Source: an uncultured Bergeyella sp. | GTDB lineage: Bacteria; Bacteroidota; Bacteroidia; Flavobacteriales; Weeksellaceae | Direction: 5' to 3' | NCBI GenBank assembly: GCA_916710115.1 | Contig: CAKAOY010000011.1 | Coordinates: 1 to 18,932, forward strand | Length of the DNA: 18,932 nt | In this document: in pieces, positions 1 to 6,470 of the stretch | Position numbering within the stretch: position 1 is the stretch's first letter | Layout of the letters: every line of letters starts with the position of its first letter | The notes under the pieces: model-generated | What the model was told of the DNA's origin: nothing | The model's input: only the letters and a program-made list of their open reading frames with translations | Databases searched by the model: none | Translations under genes and position numbers: made by a program

Positions 1-2
1 GT

Positions 3-1499
3 AATGCAAAAGTTATTCTTGATGGTGGAAATGGAAAAATAGGTATTAATCAAAACTCTGCAGATTACAATCTTGATGTAGCTGGTGATGCTAAAATCTC
101 TGGATTAAAAACTACAGACGACAATATTACTGATGGTAGCACTACATCAAAATACTCACCTGCTAAAATGGTAGTAGTAGATAAAAATGGTGTTTTAGGA
201 AAACAAGATTTCCCTACTATCCCAACTATGCCTACTATCCCTACGGAGCCATGGAGACAATTAGGAAGCACCACACAAGCTACTGCTAATACGGACAATA
301 TCTACCAAAACGGCAAAGTGGGAATAGGTAACTATACTGATACTTCTACTTTTGATTCTGATTTTGAAGTAAATAGCAGTCGTAATGGCTATCATGTAGG
401 AATTGCTAACGGAGCAGATACCAAATGGAATCTTTCTGCTGAAAGTGGTGATGAAAGAGCTTTTACCATTACAAAAAGACATAAAGATGGTGCAGGAAGA
501 TTATTATCCATTACAAAAGAGGCAAAATTATTCTTAGGAAATACTTTAACAACTGCTGGTGGTGGTAATACTAAGATTACCCTTGATGGTAAAGACGGGA
601 ATATTATCCTAATTGATAAATGGAGAGTCGGACTAAAAGGTAACAGCCTAATGTTCTATAATTCCTCCACAACGGGAGATAGCAATAACAAATTTACCCT
701 TACTAACGAAGGAAAATTATTCTTAGGTAAAGGTTTGAATGGAGATGGAAATGGAACAGGGGCTAATATTCTCCTTGATGGTAAAGACGGAAAAGTTGCT
801 ATTGGTAAAAACTCTGCAAATTACACGCTTGATGTAAATGGAGATACTGGAATAAAAGGACAACTAAACCTTATAGATAGTAGTGATGATAATAACAAAT
901 TTCTTACATATACAGAAGGAACACAACTATTGTTTGATAAAAAAATCACTGTACCATTAATAAGTGCTACTACTACACAAACAGGTGTAATGGCATCTCT
1001 TACTAATGTGGGAAAATTATACCTAGGATCTGGTCTTACAAAACCAAATGGTGAAACACTATACACAAAAAATGCTAATATACTCCTAGATGGACAAGAC
1101 GGAAAAGTCGCTATTGGTAAAAATTCTGCAGAGTATAACCTTGATGTAAAAGGTAATGCTAAAATTTCTGGACTTCCAGACAAAGGTGCCAGCGACACTG
1201 TGAAAATGGTAGTAGTAGATGATAGCGGTGTCCTCAAAAAGGCAGCTATCCCAACAGGTGGTGGTAGCGGAAATGGTGTAACAAAACACACTACTACTAC
1301 ACCAACTTGTAACGCTGCTAATGCAGGTACTATCCACTACAAAGAAGGGGTTACAGTAAATAGACAACCTACCTCTGTAATGGGCTTCTGTATGAAAACC
1401 GCTGGTAACAAATACAGATGGTTCTATATCTTTGGAGGGGCAGGTACTACTGCTGGTAGTGAAGCCGATGCTCCTAATTTCGGAGAAGGTATTCAATAA
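3..1499 (+). CDS. Repetitive fibre/adhesin-like protein, 5' end outside the window
   Basis: The frame is open from the left edge to a TAA at 1497-1499, giving 498 visible residues of a longer protein, so the true start is not seen. The chain is Gly/Asn/Asp-rich and built from repeats. KVAIGKNSAxYxLDVxG-type modules begin at 36, 792 and 1104, with a looser copy (KVGIGNYTDTSTFDSDFEV) at 315. KLFLG...NILLDGKDGK segments precede the later copies, and KMVVVDxxGVL segments follow those at 36 and 1104. A Pro-Thr hinge (PTIPTMPTIPTEP) lies at 213-251. The last 70 residues form a separate end domain with two cysteines (TCNAANAGTIHY and MGFCMK) and an aromatic YRWFYIFGG stretch. Such modules occur in Bacteroidota proteins often annotated as tail-fibre-like or adhesin-like; the exact role is unknown. 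It is first in a tight run with three secreted relatives (28 bases to the next start). Surface exposure is inferred. Confidence 0.8.
   Translation, partial: NAKVILDGGNGKIGINQNSADYNLDVAGDAKISGLKTTDDNITDGSTTSKYSPAKMVVVDKNGVLGKQDFPTIPTMPTIPTEPWRQLGSTTQATANTDNIYQNGKVGIGNYTDTSTFDSDFEVNSSRNGYHVGIANGADTKWNLSAESGDERAFTITKRHKDGAGRLLSITKEAKLFLGNTLTTAGGGNTKITLDGKDGNIILIDKWRVGLKGNSLMFYNSSTTGDSNNKFTLTNEGKLFLGKGLNGDGNGTGANILLDGKDGKVAIGKNSANYTLDVNGDTGIKGQLNLIDSSDDNNKFLTYTEGTQLLFDKKITVPLISATTTQTGVMASLTNVGKLYLGSGLTKPNGETLYTKNANILLDGQDGKVAIGKNSAEYNLDVKGNAKISGLPDKGASDTVKMVVVDDSGVLKKAAIPTGGGSGNGVTKHTTTTPTCNAANAGTIHYKEGVTVNRQPTSVMGFCMKTAGNKYRWFYIFGGAGTTAGSEADAPNFGEGIQ
36..1157 (+). repeat. Coding repeats KVAIGKNSAxYxLDVxGD
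   Basis: Three in-frame copies of an 18-residue module lie at 36-89, 792-845 and 1104-1157, plus a looser copy starting at 315. A related 18-base identity (AAAATGGTAGTAGTAGAT) occurs at 165-182 and again at 1203-1220, encoding the KMVVVD segment that follows the first and third modules. Spacing is irregular (about 280, 480 and 310 bases), so this is an array of domains, not a simple tandem repeat. Confidence 0.75.
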
Positions 1500-1527
1500 A
1501 ATGTTTAATATTATCAATCTAAAAAAT

Positions 1528-2409
1528 ATGAAAGTATTAGCATATAAAATAAGTACTCTTTGTCTCTTGGCGGGTAGCATTGGCCTATCCGCACAAGGGA
1601 AAGTAGGCATCAATACCGAAAACCCTGCCTATACCCTCGATGTAAATGGAACCGTAAGGATAGCAGATACTCCAAAGGATATTAGCGGACCAATAATGCT
1701 TGGAGTAGATAGTAATGGACAAGTGGTACAGTTACCCAGTATAAAAAAATTATCTATATTTGATAAACAAGAGCTATATATACCTGTAACACCCAAAAAT
1801 AAAGAAAAATACTTCTCTTATACTCACATATTCCAAGATGTTGGGATAGACCCATCTAAGTATTTGGTTACACTATTATCTGCTACCTTAATATCCGGAA
1901 AAGGAGATGATGAAAGCCCAGTCGCTATGAAAATCGCTTCTATAGCAGATAAAAATACAAGATTAGGGGTTGTAGAGACTGATGAAACTTGGACCAATAG
2001 AATAACCAATATAAAAGCCTGGCCATCTAAAGCTGCGGGATATATAGGGAAAAGAGATAGAGTAGGTGCTAATGATAATGACCACGTCATACAAGGAACA
2101 ACTGCAAAAACCCTCACCGCAGAGAAACAAGAAGACCGTATAAGGGTACCTTTTTTCTACGAAACTCCTCTATTAGAAATGGTAGAGTACAATAATAAGT
2201 GGTACTTCCGCGGAGAGTACGATTTCACAGCACCATTAGAAAGACCTAGTAAACAACTCTATTGGAAATTAGAACTTTTCATCATCAAAAAAAGTTGGGT
2301 AAAAGTATTCAACAATAATTTGAAAGTTAGTTTCCCTGCTAACATTAATAATCCAAGTGTAACAGTAACTCCAATGGATACAACTAGTGCATATCCTGTT
2401 GTAGAATAA
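1528..2409 (+). CDS. Secreted KVGI-module protein A
   Basis: Unrecognised secreted protein of 293 residues. I chose the ATG at 1528 over 1501 because it begins directly at the signal peptide (residues 1-22, ending LSA before QGK), as in the two following paralogues. The mature N-terminus is the module KVGINTENPAYTLDVNGT, then a VDSNGQVVQLPS segment matching KMVVVDxxGVL of the upstream gene. After that comes a roughly 200-residue domain that is probably beta-rich. Near its start it has SKYLVTLLSATLISG and near its end YWKLELFIIKKSW; both align in position with protein B and protein C. There is no lipobox, no membrane helix after the signal and no visible catalytic motif. It starts 28 bases after the repetitive fibre-like gene and ends 13 bases before protein B, so cotranscription is very likely. 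Export is well supported; function is unknown. Confidence 0.82.
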   Translation: MKVLAYKISTLCLLAGSIGLSAQGKVGINTENPAYTLDVNGTVRIADTPKDISGPIMLGVDSNGQVVQLPSIKKLSIFDKQELYIPVTPKNKEKYFSYTHIFQDVGIDPSKYLVTLLSATLISGKGDDESPVAMKIASIADKNTRLGVVETDETWTNRITNIKAWPSKAAGYIGKRDRVGANDNDHVIQGTTAKTLTAEKQEDRIRVPFFYETPLLEMVEYNNKWYFRGEYDFTAPLERPSKQLYWKLELFIIKKSWVKVFNNNLKVSFPANINNPSVTVTPMDTTSAYPVVE

Positions 2410-3502
2410 ATTATAAAATACAATGAAAATAAAATTATATTTAACAGCCGTACTGCTCATAGCACTACAATGGGGTAATGCCCAAAAAAAAGTAGGCATC
2501 GGTACGGAAACTCCACAAGAAACCCTCGATGTAAATGGTACAATGGGGATACGAAAATTGGGACCTGCTAAGAAAAACGATATCTTGGCTTGGGACAAAA
2601 CTAGCAAAAAAGTGGTAGTAACACCATCTAGCAATGAAAAGTTTCCATTCTACTATGTTAATGTATTTATTCCTGTAGCAATTCCTAACCAGAGTGGAGT
2701 TCCACAGGGTGTAAATGTATCTAATCTACCTATACGAATTAATCCAGAGAACTATGATGTTACTGTTGTATCGGTTAATTTGATTAATGTATCAAATGGC
2801 CAAAAAACCATATCAAATGTTAGGGATTATTACGAATCTAGTACAAAGTCTGATTACTCTGTGAATTACCCAATCATTGGAGGAAACACAAATAATAATA
2901 GCCTAAATCTATATCCTATTATTGTACGATCAAACCCCAATGATAGAGTCTATACAAACTCTATAGCAGGTAGGGTATTAGTAGATGTAAATAAAGATGA
3001 TGCTACTACCGAGGGTAATCTTCTACTACCAGAAAATACCTACTTACTCAATATACAGCATCCTGATATTAAGTTAGAAAAGGCTAAAGATATAAGAATG
3101 ACACCTCCTTCTTTTGAGTATCCAGATGATGGGCCACCAAGATATGTTCCTGGTAAAGAAATATGGAATGGTAAATATAAAAAGTATTATCATTTATCCA
3201 TTTCTTATCCAAATATCTCAGAAAAACACGGACGAGGATTTATGCCTTGGGCAAAAAATGCTACTAACTATGACGAACAACAAGATAATAAGTCTGAAAG
3301 GTATGCTTGGATAGTTACTCTATTCGTAATGGATAATAAATGGATAAAAGAATAATACTTGTAATGAATCTGAAAAAAAATGAAAGCAAAATATATAATT
3401 CCTCTACTGTTATGGGCTACTTGGCTTAGTGCTCAGAAAAAAGTAGGCATCAATACAGAAAATCCATCGCAAACATTGGATATCAACGGAACACTGAGAA
3501 TA
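1600..3502 (+). repeat. Three copies of the KVGI module behind signal peptides
   Basis: Copies lie at 1600-1662, 2489-2551 and 3440-3502, one per gene, each one or two codons after the predicted signal peptidase site. All begin with the identical 12 bases AAAGTAGGCATC, and copies A and B also share ACCCTCGATGTAAATGG. The flanking coding sequence is much less alike, so conservation is concentrated at the 5' end of each mature coding region. Confidence 0.75.
2423..3355 (+). CDS. Secreted KVGI-module protein B
   Basis: Unrecognised secreted protein of 310 residues. The signal peptide covers residues 1-20 (MKIK, hydrophobic stretch, GNA before QKK). The mature protein starts at once with KVGIGTETPQETLDVNGT, followed by an ILAWDKTSKKVVVTPS segment. 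The remaining 230 residues share landmarks with its neighbours: an aromatic strand entry (FPFYYVNVF), ENYDVTVVSVNLIN about 45 residues later, and a C-terminal YAWIVTLFVMDNKWIKE. Between these the sequence is Asn/Pro/Tyr-rich and strongly divergent. Codons for the module are nearly identical at DNA level to protein A, while the rest is not. It is the third gene of the run, with gaps of 13 and 24 bases on its two sides. A role as a subunit or tip of a surface structure is an inference from its fibre-like neighbour. Confidence 0.82.
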   Translation: MKIKLYLTAVLLIALQWGNAQKKVGIGTETPQETLDVNGTMGIRKLGPAKKNDILAWDKTSKKVVVTPSSNEKFPFYYVNVFIPVAIPNQSGVPQGVNVSNLPIRINPENYDVTVVSVNLINVSNGQKTISNVRDYYESSTKSDYSVNYPIIGGNTNNNSLNLYPIIVRSNPNDRVYTNSIAGRVLVDVNKDDATTEGNLLLPENTYLLNIQHPDIKLEKAKDIRMTPPSFEYPDDGPPRYVPGKEIWNGKYKKYYHLSISYPNISEKHGRGFMPWAKNATNYDEQQDNKSERYAWIVTLFVMDNKWIKE

Positions 3503-4255
3503 GAATCTCCTAAAGACCTTACAAATCAAAGTAATGTGGAGGTAATTCCAATTGGTGTAGATTCCAAAACAAAGCAAGTAATACCTATTGCTGACGAGAA
3601 CTATACTCCTTTTAAAGTAGTAAATTATTCGTTTGAGGTAGAAAAAACAGGAGTGGATTTGAATAATCCTAATACTACAATCAATGAAGATTGGGTGAAT
3701 GATATAGACCTAAAAGTATCCACTGACAAATATACTATGATAATCACCCAAGTGTCTTTCGTAAATGCAACGAGCAATTCTCCAGTATTGGTACCTATTA
3801 TAGGTTATTCTAAATTAAGAGGGGCAGCAAAGACAGTTGGGCTTAATACATTGTATAATGCACAACTAGTAGATAGGGGATTTATAGATGATACAAATGG
3901 AGAAAAATACTCTGGATATATGCTCGCAGGACAACCTCAGGTAATGCTATATCCAAATCCCACAAGTAAGACTTGGAGATTCTATGCCGACTATCCCAAT
4001 GTAGCTCCTGTAAGTTTATTATTCGAAGATGAAGGTGTTACTAATCCTCCGACACGAGTGAAAAGATACGACCATAAACCTACTAGTGGACAATTAAATG
4101 AATTCCCTATTAGATTTTTTGATAATTATAAATGGAAAATTACAGCTCTTATCATAGATAATAACCTTATCAAAAGTTTTGATATTAAAGCGATTAATAA
4201 TCAATCAAGTTTCGGTATAGATACTGACCAGCCTAAAACAGAATTAACAGATTAA
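3380..4255 (+). CDS. Secreted KVGI-module protein C
   Basis: Unrecognised secreted protein of 291 residues and last gene of the operon. The signal peptide is short (residues 1-18, WLSA before QKK). The mature N-terminus is KVGINTENPSQTLDINGT, then a VDSKTKQVIPIAD segment. The distal domain has the shared landmarks DKYTMIITQVSFVNATSN and, near its end, YKWKITALIIDNNLIKSFD. Unlike its neighbours it then carries a tail ending FGIDTDQPKTELTD, which resembles a degenerate half copy of its own N-terminal module. An internal YPNPTSKTW looks like the start of a type IX secretion signal but is about 100 residues from the C-terminus, so I do not read it that way. A strong terminator follows the stop codon. 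Function is unknown. Confidence 0.82.
   Translation: MKAKYIIPLLLWATWLSAQKKVGINTENPSQTLDINGTLRIESPKDLTNQSNVEVIPIGVDSKTKQVIPIADENYTPFKVVNYSFEVEKTGVDLNNPNTTINEDWVNDIDLKVSTDKYTMIITQVSFVNATSNSPVLVPIIGYSKLRGAAKTVGLNTLYNAQLVDRGFIDDTNGEKYSGYMLAGQPQVMLYPNPTSKTWRFYADYPNVAPVSLLFEDEGVTNPPTRVKRYDHKPTSGQLNEFPIRFFDNYKWKITALIIDNNLIKSFDIKAINNQSSFGIDTDQPKTELTD
4211..4252 (+). repeat. Degenerate C-terminal half copy of the KVGI module
   Basis: The last 14 residues of protein C, FGIDTDQPKTELTD, align without gaps to VGINTENPSQTLDI of the same protein's N-terminus: Gly, Ile, Thr and Pro are identical, with conservative Asp/Asn, Asp/Glu and Gln/Asn changes. The copy stops before the NGT part. The resemblance is visible but short, so chance cannot be excluded. 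Confidence 0.4.
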
Positions 4256-4265
4256 TCTAAACATA

Positions 4266-4293
4266 AAAACAATCACCTTTTGGTGATTGTTTT
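4266..4293 (+). terminator. Terminator of the KVGI operon
   Basis: A perfect 12-bp stem (AAAACAATCACC with GGTGATTGTTTT) closes a TTTT loop and runs into a T-rich tail. It starts 10 bases after the stop codon of protein C and separates the operon from rplU. Confidence 0.9.
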
Positions 4294-4362
4294 TTATTAA
4301 TCCTAAAAATAAAAATATTCAATATTTTTTCTATAAAATTTTTATATTTAGAAAAAAAAGTA

Positions 4363-4370
4363 TATTTTTG
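4363..4370 (+). promoter_or_regulatory. Promoter -7 element of rplU-rpmA
   Basis: TATTTTTG matches the Bacteroidota -7 consensus TAnnTTTG. The region about 20 bases upstream is T-rich but has no clean TTTG. Transcription would start near 4375, giving a leader of about 30 bases before rplU. Confidence 0.5.
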
Positions 4371-4403
4371 CAAACTGAATTAATTAACTAAAATTTATAG
4401 ACA

Positions 4404-4715
4404 ATGTTTGCAATTGTAGAAATAGCAGGGCTTCAATACAAAGTTGAGCAAAACCAAAAATTGTTTGTAAATCGTTTGCAAGGCGAGGTGGGAACAAAAT
4501 TATCTTTTGATAAAGTTCTTCTTGCAGTAAATGATGCTACAACAATCGGTGCCCCGGCTGTAAGCGGTGTTAAAGTAGAAGCTGAAATCTTAGACCACTT
4601 GAAAGCGGATAAAGTAATCGTTTTCAAAAAGAAAAGAAGAAAAGGTTACAAAGTGAAAAATGGACACAGACAAGCACTTACTCGTATCCAAATCACTGGA
4701 ATCTCTGGACTATAA
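4404..4715 (+). CDS. rplU: 50S ribosomal protein L21
   Basis: L21 binds 23S rRNA in the large ribosomal subunit. The 103-residue product has the usual family length and the full landmark set: an N-terminal FAIVEIAGLQYKVE, a central VKVEAEILDHLKADKVIVFKKKRRKGYKVK and the terminal GHRQALTRIQITGI. The ATG is the only start that fits the family N-terminus and lies about 30 bases after the predicted transcription start. rpmA follows after 47 bases with no terminator between, the conserved rplU-rpmA pair of bacteria, and the unit ends in the hairpin after rpmA. Nothing unusual is seen. Confidence 0.98.
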   Translation: MFAIVEIAGLQYKVEQNQKLFVNRLQGEVGTKLSFDKVLLAVNDATTIGAPAVSGVKVEAEILDHLKADKVIVFKKKRRKGYKVKNGHRQALTRIQITGISGL

Positions 4716-4762
4716 TCTAAGACTAAGCAAAATTTATTAACTTTAAAAAACCATAAAACGAA

Positions 4763-5020
4763 ATGGCACACAAGAAAGGAGTTGGTAGTTCCAAAAACGG
4801 TAGAGAATCTCACTCTAAAAGATTAGGTGTGAAGATTTTCGGTGGCCAAGAGGCTATCGCGGGTAACATTATTGTAAGACAAAGAGGTACTAAACACCAC
4901 CCTGGTAAAAATGTGGGAATTGGTAAAGACCATACTTTGTTTGCATTAGTAGATGGTAAAGTAGTTTTCACTAAGAAAACAAACAACAGAAACTATGTAT
5001 CTGTTGAGCCAAATGCATAA
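4763..5020 (+). CDS. rpmA: 50S ribosomal protein L27
   Basis: L27 is a large-subunit protein whose N-terminal arm reaches toward the peptidyl transferase centre. The 85-residue product starts MAHKKGVGSSKNGRESHSKR, the conserved arm, and continues with IVRQRGTKHHPGKNVGIGKDHTLFAL. The arm begins directly at the start codon, without the cleavable extension known from Firmicutes. It is the second gene of the rplU-rpmA operon, preceded by an A-rich stretch instead of a recognisable Shine-Dalgarno site, and is followed by a strong terminator. Confidence 0.98.
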   Translation: MAHKKGVGSSKNGRESHSKRLGVKIFGGQEAIAGNIIVRQRGTKHHPGKNVGIGKDHTLFALVDGKVVFTKKTNNRNYVSVEPNA

Positions 5021-5040
5021 GAAGACAATAATTAAAAAAT

Positions 5041-5069
5041 AAAAACCTCACAGAAATTGTGAGGTTTTT
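5041..5069 (+). terminator. Terminator of rplU-rpmA
   Basis: A 12-bp stem (AAAAACCTCACA with TGTGAGGTTTTT) closes a five-base loop and is followed by more T. It lies 20 bases after the rpmA stop. Confidence 0.9.
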
Positions 5070-5115
5070 TTATATTTAAAAATAATTTATTTTCATTATA
5101 AATAAATCTTTTACT

Positions 5116-5123
5116 TATCTTTG
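5116..5123 (+). promoter_or_regulatory. -7 element abutting the ThrE_1-like start codon
   Basis: TATCTTTG fits TAnnTTTG and ends four bases before the ATG at 5128. If used, transcription would begin at or within a few bases of the start codon, giving a leaderless or near-leaderless message. The upstream -33 region is not a clean match. Confidence 0.5.
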
Positions 5124-5127
5124 TCTT

Positions 5128-5910
5128 ATGAAAAAAACAGCCATCCATTACGATTTACAAAAAACTACAGAAATATTCGCAGATATTGCGGTTACCTTAT
5201 TTTCTAATGGTGCCAACTCTACTCGTACAGCAAGGAATCTCAAACGAATAGCTCCCGCCTATCATTGTGATGTAGAATTCTATTTCTCTCATTCAGCTAT
5301 AGTAATTTCTTTAGAAGACCTACATTCAAAAGATAAATTCACCATCACAAAAAGCATTCCTCACTATCATGTAAATTATTCTATCATTTCCAAAATCAGT
5401 ATTTTGACATGGAAAATAAAAAATGGCGAAATACCCATAGAAAATATAGAACAAGAATTGACAGAGATAAAAACCACAGGCTCCTACCCCGAATGGATAA
5501 AGATAACTTTCGTATCTTTGGCTACGGCGGCTTTAGCAAAATTGTTTGATGCCACCTACCCTGAGTTTGCGGTTTGCTTCTTGGCGTGTGCTATCGGCTT
5601 TTTAGCAAGGAAAGTCTTCATCACGAAGAAATTTAACATTTATGTCTGTTTCTTAGTTGGGGCATTTACCTCGACTTCAGTAGTCAACATTTTTAGAATT
5701 CTAGGGATAACTAATTTCCACGCTGCACTCTCTGCTTGTGTTTTGTGGCTTATACCTGGTGTACCACTTATCAACGGATTTTTGGATATTGTTAGCGGAT
5801 ACATTATTAATGGCTGGGCAAAAGTAGCGATGGGCTTTATGTTAATTTTTATGATTGCAGTTGGCTTTGTTATATCATTATTTATTTTTGGTTATGGAAA
5901 TACTATATAA
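5128..5910 (+). CDS. Threonine/serine exporter, ThrE_1 (YjjP-like) subunit
   Basis: Inner-membrane protein of 260 residues, similar to the N-terminal half of ThrE and to E. coli YjjP, which together with a YjjB-like partner exports small amino or organic acids; the substrate here is not known. Residues 1 to about 125 are a soluble cytoplasmic domain with the family features GANSTRTARNLKRIA and CDVEFYFSHSAI. From about residue 130 there are roughly five hydrophobic segments, including ACAIGFLARKVF and VLWLIPGVPLINGFLDI. The start at 5128 is the only ATG that keeps the whole soluble domain. The 3' end overlaps the partner gene by 17 bases, implying translational coupling. A -7 promoter element lies directly before the start. 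The family call is confident; transport of threonine or serine is an extrapolation. Confidence 0.88.
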   Translation: MKKTAIHYDLQKTTEIFADIAVTLFSNGANSTRTARNLKRIAPAYHCDVEFYFSHSAIVISLEDLHSKDKFTITKSIPHYHVNYSIISKISILTWKIKNGEIPIENIEQELTEIKTTGSYPEWIKITFVSLATAALAKLFDATYPEFAVCFLACAIGFLARKVFITKKFNIYVCFLVGAFTSTSVVNIFRILGITNFHAALSACVLWLIPGVPLINGFLDIVSGYIINGWAKVAMGFMLIFMIAVGFVISLFIFGYGNTI

Positions 5911-6433
5911 AACATTTTGGTCTATTTTCGTAGCAATTGGTTTTGCTATCTTATTTAATACACCAAGAAAAGCCCTATGGACGGTTGCTTTCTTGGGAGC
6001 CTTAGGTTACGGCACAAAGGTCTTTCTTTTGACATATATAATATACGACCACACCGTGCTATCTACCCTAGCAGGAGCCTCTATGGTGGGGATATTAGGT
6101 ATCTATATTGCCGAAAAAATCCGTACACCTCCGATTATCTTTACAGTTCCCTCTGTGATTTGTATGATTCCTGGTAAATTCGGATACGAGTTCATCATTG
6201 GTATCATCAAAATAGCGATGGTAAAAAACGGACGACAAGTATCCTTTGATTACTTTTTAGAGGTCGTGAACTCTGGCCTAAAAACAGGGCTTATCCTAAT
6301 GGCTCTAGCATTGGGAATTATTTTTCCGATTTTGTTTTTCAACACTCGTACTGTTAAAGACAAAGATTTGACAAAAATTATCAACAAAAAAGTAATACGA
6401 AAATTCAAGATATTTTCACGGCATCATCATTAA
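5894..6433 (+). CDS. Threonine/serine exporter, ThrE_2 (YjjB-like) subunit
   Basis: Integral membrane protein of 179 residues matching the C-terminal half of ThrE (ThrE_2, formerly DUF3815; YjjB in E. coli). It has about five hydrophobic segments and the family-like stretch TPRKALWTVAFLGALGYGTK near the N-terminus, then a central TVPSVICMIPGKFGYEFI. I chose the ATG at 5894 over an upstream in-frame TTG at 5855 because MEILYKTFWS is a plausible short lead into the first helix. The start lies inside the end of the ThrE_1-like gene (17-base overlap), so the two halves are probably made in equal amounts and form one transporter. A terminator hairpin follows the stop within five bases. Confidence 0.87.
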   Translation: MEILYKTFWSIFVAIGFAILFNTPRKALWTVAFLGALGYGTKVFLLTYIIYDHTVLSTLAGASMVGILGIYIAEKIRTPPIIFTVPSVICMIPGKFGYEFIIGIIKIAMVKNGRQVSFDYFLEVVNSGLKTGLILMALALGIIFPILFFNTRTVKDKDLTKIINKKVIRKFKIFSRHHH

Positions 6434-6437
6434 AATT

Positions 6438-6465
6438 AAGGGCTTTCATTCTACTGAAAGCCCTT
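6438..6465 (+). terminator. Terminator after the ThrE-like pair
   Basis: An 11-bp stem (AAGGGCTTTCA with TGAAAGCCCTT) closes a six-base loop and runs into TTTTTA. It sits between two convergent genes. The plus-strand T-tract is better than the minus-strand one, so it mainly serves the exporter genes but may also act on the rhodanese-cupin gene. Confidence 0.88.
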
Positions 6466-6470
6466 TTTTA

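Noticed and set aside
1528..1599. Lipoprotein signal in protein A (Cys12)
   Set aside because: The cysteine lies in STLC inside the hydrophobic core, not after a small residue in a lipobox, and a clear type I site (LSA before Q) follows.
1086..1613. Long minus-strand open frame opposite the fibre-like gene
   Set aside because: Its composition (Ser, Thr, Cys, Phe-rich without motifs) is what the complement of Gly/Asn-rich repeats gives, it has no promoter, and it crosses a gene boundary on the other strand.
3959..3990. YPNPTSKTW in protein C as a type IX secretion C-terminal signal
   Set aside because: The motif resembles the start of the type A sorting domain, but it lies about 100 residues before the C-terminus and the following strands and glycine pattern are missing. 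Proteins A and B have nothing comparable.
1..4255. Prophage tail region
   Set aside because: The module is reminiscent of tail fibres, but no baseplate, capsid, lysis or integrase gene is visible, and the three small proteins have Sec signal peptides, which phage tail fibres lack. The left side lies outside the window, so this is not absolute.
5894..6433. ThrE broken by frameshift into two pieces
   Set aside because: Separate ThrE_1 and ThrE_2 genes are a known arrangement (YjjP and YjjB), the second has its own ATG, and the 17-base overlap is typical of coupled genes.
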